In this document: positions 59,638-64,000 of the stretch, one piece after another | Numbering within the stretch: the first letter of the stretch is position 1 | Layout: the number at the start of each line of letters is the position of its first letter | Origin: Actinomadura madurae | GTDB taxonomy: Bacteria; Actinomycetota; Actinomycetes; Streptosporangiales; Streptosporangiaceae | DNA: 64,000 nt | Direction: 5' to 3' | NCBI RefSeq assembly: GCF_900115095.1 | Contig: NZ_FOVH01000001.1 | Coordinates: 806,001-870,000, forward strand | Notes under the pieces: model-generated | Seen by the model: only the letters and a program-made list of their open reading frames with translations | Told to the model about the DNA's origin: nothing | Databases searched by the model: none | Translations under genes and position numbers: made by a program

Positions 59638-62600
59638 ATGGCTGCTGCTGCCCTCACACCTGCCGGCCGGGCACCGGGCCACCCCCAGCCGGAGGGCCTG
59701 TACGACCCCGCCAACGAGCACGACGCCTGCGGCGTCGGCATGGTCGCCGACCTGCACGGCCGCAAGAGCCACGACATCGTCCAGAACGCCCTGACCGTCC
59801 TGAAGAACCTGGACCACCGCGGGGCCGTGGGCGCGGAGCCGGACGACGGAGACGGCGTCGGCATCCTCCTCCAGATCCCGGACGCGTTCTTCCGCGAGGT
59901 CTGCGACTTCCCGCTCCCCGAGGCCGGCGCCTACGCGGCCGGCATCGCCTTCCTGCCCGTGGACGGCGCCGAGCGCGCCGCCGTGGTCGCGCACGTCGAG
60001 ACGCTCTGCGTCGAGGAGGGCCTGACGGTCCTCGGCTGGCGCGAGCTCCCGCACGACCCCGCCTTCACCGGCCCGGCCAGCCGCCGGGTCATGCCGCACT
60101 TCGCCCAGCTGTTCGTCGCCCCCGCCCCCGGCGGCCCGCACGAGGGCCGGACGGGCCTGGAGCTGGACCGCGTCGTCTTCTGCATGCGCGAGCGCGCCGA
60201 GCAGGACGTGCGGGTCTACTTCCCGAGCCTGTCCAGCCGGACGATCGTCTACAAGGGGATGCTGACGACCCCGCAGCTGGAGCCGTTCTTCCCCGACCTG
60301 TCGGACCGCCGCTTCACCAGCGGGATCGCGCTGGTCCACTCGCGGTTCTCGACCAACACGTTCCCGGCCTGGGAACTGGCCCACCCGTACCGGTTCATCG
60401 CCCACAACGGCGAGATCAACACGGTGAAGGGCAACCGGAACTGGATGCGCGCCCGCGAGGCGCTGCTGAAGTCCGACCTGATCCCCGGCGACCTGTCCCG
60501 GATCTACCCGGTGATCGACATCGAGGCCAGCGACACCGCCTCCTTCGACGAGTGCCTGGAGCTGCTGCACCTCGGCGGCCGGTCGCTGCCGCACGCCGTG
60601 CTGATGATGATCCCGGAGGCGTGGGAGAACCACACCGAGATGGACCCCGGCCGCCGGGCCTTCTACGAGTTCCACTCCACGCTGATGGAGGCGTGGGACG
60701 GCCCCGCCAGCGTCAGCTTCACCGACGGCACCGTCGTCGGCGCCGTCCTGGACCGCAACGGGCTGCGCCCCGGCCGGTACTGGGTGACCGACGACGGCCT
60801 GGTCGTGCTGGCCAGCGAGGCGGGCGTCCTCGACATCCCGGCGAGCAAGGTCGTCCGCAAGGGCCGGCTGCAGCCCGGCAAGATCTTCCTGGTGGACACC
60901 GCCGCCGGGCGGATCGTCGAGGACGACGAGGTCAAGGCCGAGCTCGCCGCCGAGCACCCGTACGGCGCGTGGCTGCACGAGGGCCTGGTCCGGTTCGAGG
61001 AGCTGCCGCAGCGCGAGCGGGAGATCCCGACGCACGAGACGCTCGTCAAGCGGCAGCAGACGTTCGGCTACACGCTCGAAGAGCAGCGGATCATCCTCAC
61101 CCCGATGGCGAGGACGGGCGCCGAGCCGATCGGGTCGATGGGCACCGACACTCCGATCGCGGTGCTGTCGGAGCGCCCGCGACTGCTGTTCGACTACTTC
61201 AAGCAGCTGTTCGCGCAGGTCACGAACCCGCCACTGGACGCGATCCGCGAGGAGCTCGTCACCTCGCTGCAGTCCACGCTCGGCCCGGAGGGCAACCTGC
61301 TGGAGCCGGGCCCGGACTCGTGCCGGCGACTCGTGCTGCCGACGCCGATCCTGGACAACGACGAGCTCTCCAAGATCATCCACATCGACGACGAGGGGTC
61401 GCTCCCGCACCTGCAGGCCTACGTCGTGCAGGGCCTGTACGACGTCTCCGGCGGGGGAGAGGCCCTGGAGGCGCGCCTGGAGGAGATCAACTCCGAGGTG
61501 AGCCGGGCGATCGGGGCCGGGGCGCGGATCATCGTGCTGTCGGACCGCGGCGCCGACTCCGCCCGCGCCGCGATCCCGTCGCTGCTGCTGACCGGCGCCG
61601 TCCACCACCACCTGATCCGGGAGAAGACCCGCACGCGGGTCGGCCTGGTGATCGAGACGGGCGAGGCCCGCGAGTGCCACCACATGGCGCTGCTCATCGG
61701 GTACGGCGCGTCGGCGATCAACCCGTACCTGGCGATCGAGACCGTGGAGGACCTGGTCCGCGCCGGCGCCATCGAGGGCCTGGACCCGGCCGCCGCGGTC
61801 CGCAACCTGGTGAAGGCGTACGGCAAGGGCGTCCTGAAGATCATGTCGAAGATGGGCGTGTCCACGGTCGCGTCCTACACCGGCGCGCAGATCTTCGAGG
61901 CGATCGGGCTCGGCGAGGACGTGGTGTCCCGCTGCTTCACCGGCACCACGTCCCGGCTCGGCGGCGTCGGCTTCGACGTGCTGGCTCGCGAGGTCGCGCA
62001 GCGGCACGCCCGCGCCTACCCGCCGGGCGGCAACGACCTCGCGCACCGGACGCTGGAGGTCGGCGGCGAGTACCAGTGGCGCCGCGAGGGCGAGCCGCAC
62101 CTGTTCAACCCGGACACGGTGTTCAAGCTGCAGCACGCCACCCGCACCCGCCGCTACGAGATCTTCAAGGAGTACACCTCCAAGGTCGACTCGCAGGCCG
62201 AGAAGCTGATGACCCTCCGCGGGCTGTTCAGGCTGAAGGAGGGCGACCGGGAGCCGGTGCCGATCGACGAGGTCGAGCCGGTCTCGGAGATCGTCAAGCG
62301 GTTCTCCACCGGCGCGATGTCGTACGGCTCCATCTCCGCGGAGGCGCACGAGACCCTCGCGATCGCGATGAACCGGCTCGGCGGCAAGTCCAACACCGGC
62401 GAGGGCGGCGAGGACCCGGCGCGGTTCGCCCCCGACGAGAACGGCGACCTGCGGCGCAGCGCCATCAAGCAGGTCGCGTCCGGCCGGTTCGGCGTGACGT
62501 CGGAGTACCTCACCAACTCCGACGACATCCAGATCAAGATGGCGCAGGGCGCCAAGCCCGGCGAAGGCGGCCAGCTGCCCGGCCACAAGGTGTACCCGTG

Positions 62601-64000
62601 GATCGCCAAGACCCGGCACTCCACGCCCGGCGTCGGCCTCATCTCGCCGCCGCCGCACCACGACATCTACTCGATCGAGGACCTGGCGCAGCTCATCCAC
62701 GACCTGAAGAACGCCAACCCGTCGGCGCGCGTGCACGTCAAGCTCGTCGCCGAGGTCGGGGTCGGCACGGTCGCGGCCGGGGTGTCCAAGGCGCACGCCG
62801 ACGTGGTGCTGATCTCCGGGCACGACGGCGGCACCGGCGCGTCCCCGCTGACCTCGCTGAAGCACGCCGGCGCGCCCTGGGAGCTCGGCCTCGCCGAGAC
62901 CCAGCAGACCCTGCTGCTGAACGGGCTGCGCGACCGGATCGTCGTGCAGACCGACGGCCAGATGAAGACCGGCCGGGACGTCGTCATCGCCGCGCTGCTC
63001 GGCGCCGAGGAGTACGGCTTCGCGACCGCCCCGCTGGTGGTGTCGGGCTGCATCATGATGCGCGTCTGCCACCTGGACACCTGCCCGGTCGGCGTCGCCA
63101 CCCAGAACCCCGTCCTGCGGGAGCGGTTCTCCGGCAAGCCCGAGTTCGTCGTGAACTTCTTCGAGTTCGTCGCCGAGGAGGTCCGCGAGTACCTGGCGGC
63201 CCTCGGGTTCCGCTCGCTGGACGAGGCGATCGGGCACGTGGAGATGATCGACACCCGCGAGGCCGTGGCGCACTGGAAGGCCTCCGGCCTGGACCTGGCC
63301 CCGATCCTGCACACCCCCGAGCGGTCGCCGGGCGCGGCGCTGCACCGGGTCACCGAGCAGGACCACGGCCTGGAGAAGGCGCTGGACAACACGCTGATCC
63401 AGCTCGCCGAGGGCGCGCTCGCCTACGGCGACAAGGTCACGCTCGACCTGCCGATCCGCAACGTCAACCGGACGGTCGGCACCATGCTCGGCCACGAGGT
63501 GACCAAGAAGTGGGGCGGCGAGGGCCTGCCCGACGGCACGATCGACGTCACCTTCACCGGCTCGGCGGGCAACTCGTTCGGCGCGTTCGTGCCGCGCGGC
63601 GTCACGCTGCGGCTCGTCGGCGACGCCAACGACTACGTCGGCAAGGGCCTGTCCGGCGGCCGGCTGACGCTGCGTCCCCCGGCGGACGCCGCGTTCGCGG
63701 CCGAGGAGCAGATCATCGGCGGCAACGTCATCCTGTACGGCGCCACCTCGGGCGAGCTGCTCGCCCGCGGGGTCGTCGGCGAGCGGTTCTGCGTCCGCAA
63801 CTCCGGCGCCACCGCCGTCGTCGAGGGCGCCGGCGACCACGCCTGCGAGTACATGACCGGCGGCCGCGCGCTGATCCTCGGCCCGACCGGGCGCAACCTC
63901 GCGGCCGGCATGTCCGGCGGCATCGCCTACGTCCTGGACCTCGCGCCCGAGCGCGTCAACGGCGAGATGGTCGACCTGGAACCGCTGGACGCCGGCGACG
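59638..64000 (+). CDS. gltB: Glutamate synthase large subunit, 3'-truncated by window edge
   Basis: GltB makes two glutamates from glutamine and 2-oxoglutarate. The frame runs from ATG 59638 (GGGAGG upstream) to the window end, 1454 codons of about 1500-1520. Domains in order: a 30-residue propeptide, then the class II amidotransferase with nucleophile C31 in [10 protein letters not shown]; the central domain; the FMN-binding synthase domain with [15 protein letters not shown] and [12 protein letters not shown]; the 3Fe-4S cysteines C1138, C1144 and C1149; and the start of the C-terminal beta-helix. The small subunit gltD is expected downstream, outside the window. Confidence 0.95.
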   Translation, partial: MAAAALTPAGRAPGHPQPEGLYDPANEHDACGVGMVADLHGRKSHDIVQNALTVLKNLDHRGAVGAEPDDGDGVGILLQIPDAFFREVCDFPLPEAGAYAAGIAFLPVDGAERAAVVAHVETLCVEEGLTVLGWRELPHDPAFTGPASRRVMPHFAQLFVAPAPGGPHEGRTGLELDRVVFCMRERAEQDVRVYFPSLSSRTIVYKGMLTTPQLEPFFPDLSDRRFTSGIALVHSRFSTNTFPAWELAHPYRFIAHNGEINTVKGNRNWMRAREALLKSDLIPGDLSRIYPVIDIEASDTASFDECLELLHLGGRSLPHAVLMMIPEAWENHTEMDPGRRAFYEFHSTLMEAWDGPASVSFTDGTVVGAVLDRNGLRPGRYWVTDDGLVVLASEAGVLDIPASKVVRKGRLQPGKIFLVDTAAGRIVEDDEVKAELAAEHPYGAWLHEGLVRFEELPQREREIPTHETLVKRQQTFGYTLEEQRIILTPMARTGAEPIGSMGTDTPIAVLSERPRLLFDYFKQLFAQVTNPPLDAIREELVTSLQSTLGPEGNLLEPGPDSCRRLVLPTPILDNDELSKIIHIDDEGSLPHLQAYVVQGLYDVSGGGEALEARLEEINSEVSRAIGAGARIIVLSDRGADSARAAIPSLLLTGAVHHHLIREKTRTRVGLVIETGEARECHHMALLIGYGASAINPYLAIETVEDLVRAGAIEGLDPAAAVRNLVKAYGKGVLKIMSKMGVSTVASYTGAQIFEAIGLGEDVVSRCFTGTTSRLGGVGFDVLAREVAQRHARAYPPGGNDLAHRTLEVGGEYQWRREGEPHLFNPDTVFKLQHATRTRRYEIFKEYTSKVDSQAEKLMTLRGLFRLKEGDREPVPIDEVEPVSEIVKRFSTGAMSYGSISAEAHETLAIAMNRLGGKSNTGEGGEDPARFAPDENGDLRRSAIKQVASGRFGVTSEYLTNSDDIQIKMAQGAKPGEGGQLPGHKVYPWIAKTRHSTPGVGLISPPPHHDIYSIEDLAQLIHDLKNANPSARVHVKLVAEVGVGTVAAGVSKAHADVVLISGHDGGTGASPLTSLKHAGAPWELGLAETQQTLLLNGLRDRIVVQTDGQMKTGRDVVIAALLGAEEYGFATAPLVVSGCIMMRVCHLDTCPVGVATQNPVLRERFSGKPEFVVNFFEFVAEEVREYLAALGFRSLDEAIGHVEMIDTREAVAHWKASGLDLAPILHTPERSPGAALHRVTEQDHGLEKALDNTLIQLAEGALAYGDKVTLDLPIRNVNRTVGTMLGHEVTKKWGGEGLPDGTIDVTFTGSAGNSFGAFVPRGVTLRLVGDANDYVGKGLSGGRLTLRPPADAAFAAEEQIIGGNVILYGATSGELLARGVVGERFCVRNSGATAVVEGAGDHACEYMTGGRALILGPTGRNLAAGMSGGIAYVLDLAPERVNGEMVDLEPLDAGD

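Noticed and set aside
59563..63840. A 1425-codon open frame on the minus strand opposite gltB
   Set aside because: Its protein is low-complexity (Val/Gly/Asp/Arg/Leu-rich) and it mirrors the reading frame of gltB, which has clear catalytic and Fe-S motifs. It is a high-GC shadow frame.
1..64000. CRISPR arrays, tRNA/rRNA genes, insertion sequences, prophage, attachment sites
   Set aside because: I looked for repeat-spacer periodicity, tRNA cloverleaf ends, transposase or integrase motifs and found none that could be supported.

Overview
The window is 64 kb of very GC-rich, densely coding DNA with many GTG starts and overlapping stop/start codons. Gene order and family types point to a filamentous actinomycete, most likely Thermomonosporaceae (Actinomadura-like); the genus is inference. 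Markers are the dcw order murD-ftsW-murG-murC-ftsQ-ftsZ-pgeF-yggS-sepF-yggT-divIVA followed by ileS-dksA-lspA-rluD-dnaE, a translational T-box on ileS, a PriA-type hisA with no trpF, and the Trp-associated membrane protein family. I see no rRNA or tRNA genes, CRISPR array, prophage or insertion sequence. This is core chromosome.

Layout. 1-10962: peptidoglycan synthesis and division (murD is cut by the left edge). 11115-13361: an unusual membrane protein carrying two metal-ribbon-like motifs, and a DUF1707 protein. 13467-19778: ileS (eukaryote-like type) with its T-box, a DksA/TraR protein, lspA, an RluD-family pseudouridine synthase and a chorismate mutase. 20224-23778: dnaE, whose 3' end runs into a possible small repeat element. 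23975-27471: small conserved genes, including a Cys-tRNA(Pro) deacylase, a LON-domain protein and a PhzF protein. 27538-33777: hisD-hisC-hisB-(56-aa membrane protein)-hisH-priA-hisF-(ATP-grasp gene). 33787-42554: accessory metabolism and unknowns, including an acyl-CoA dehydrogenase pair, a CocE hydrolase, an AlkZ-like winged-helix protein, two lipoproteins and a HEAT-like protein. 42618-46273: a heterodimeric ABC exporter. 46414-47524: a DinB-fold protein and a cold-shock protein with a structured leader. 47666-52579: a trp cluster without trpE (TIGR02234-type membrane protein, orphan response regulator, DUF2752, trpC, trpB, trpA). 52750-56543: an oxidative-folding and lipoprotein module (VKOR, two tandem DsbA-like proteins, lgt). 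56558-59342: a VIT/CCC1 transporter and two tandem membrane-anchored paralogs of unknown function. 59638-64000: gltB, cut by the right edge.

How it fits together. The left third builds and divides the cell wall. The his and trp clusters share PriA, which probably supplies the missing TrpF step. Lgt and LspA, the first two lipoprotein-processing enzymes, both carry unusual acidic C-terminal tails. VKOR plus two DsbA-like proteins should introduce disulfides into exported proteins; the two paralogs next to lgt keep a conserved cysteine pair and are plausible clients.

Most interesting signals: (1) at least thirteen genes or mini-ORFs have a TANNNT -10 hexamer 6-8 nt before the start codon, implying widespread leaderless mRNAs; (2) three of these are mini-ORFs running into trp-region or paralog genes; (3) a possible ~235-bp inverted-repeat-bounded element contains the stop codons of both dnaE and the convergent gene; (4) a protein with two divergent HxxxC...CxxC motifs; (5) a complete ileS T-box architecture readable by eye; (6) a 16-bp tandem duplication that supplies the hisF ribosome-binding site.
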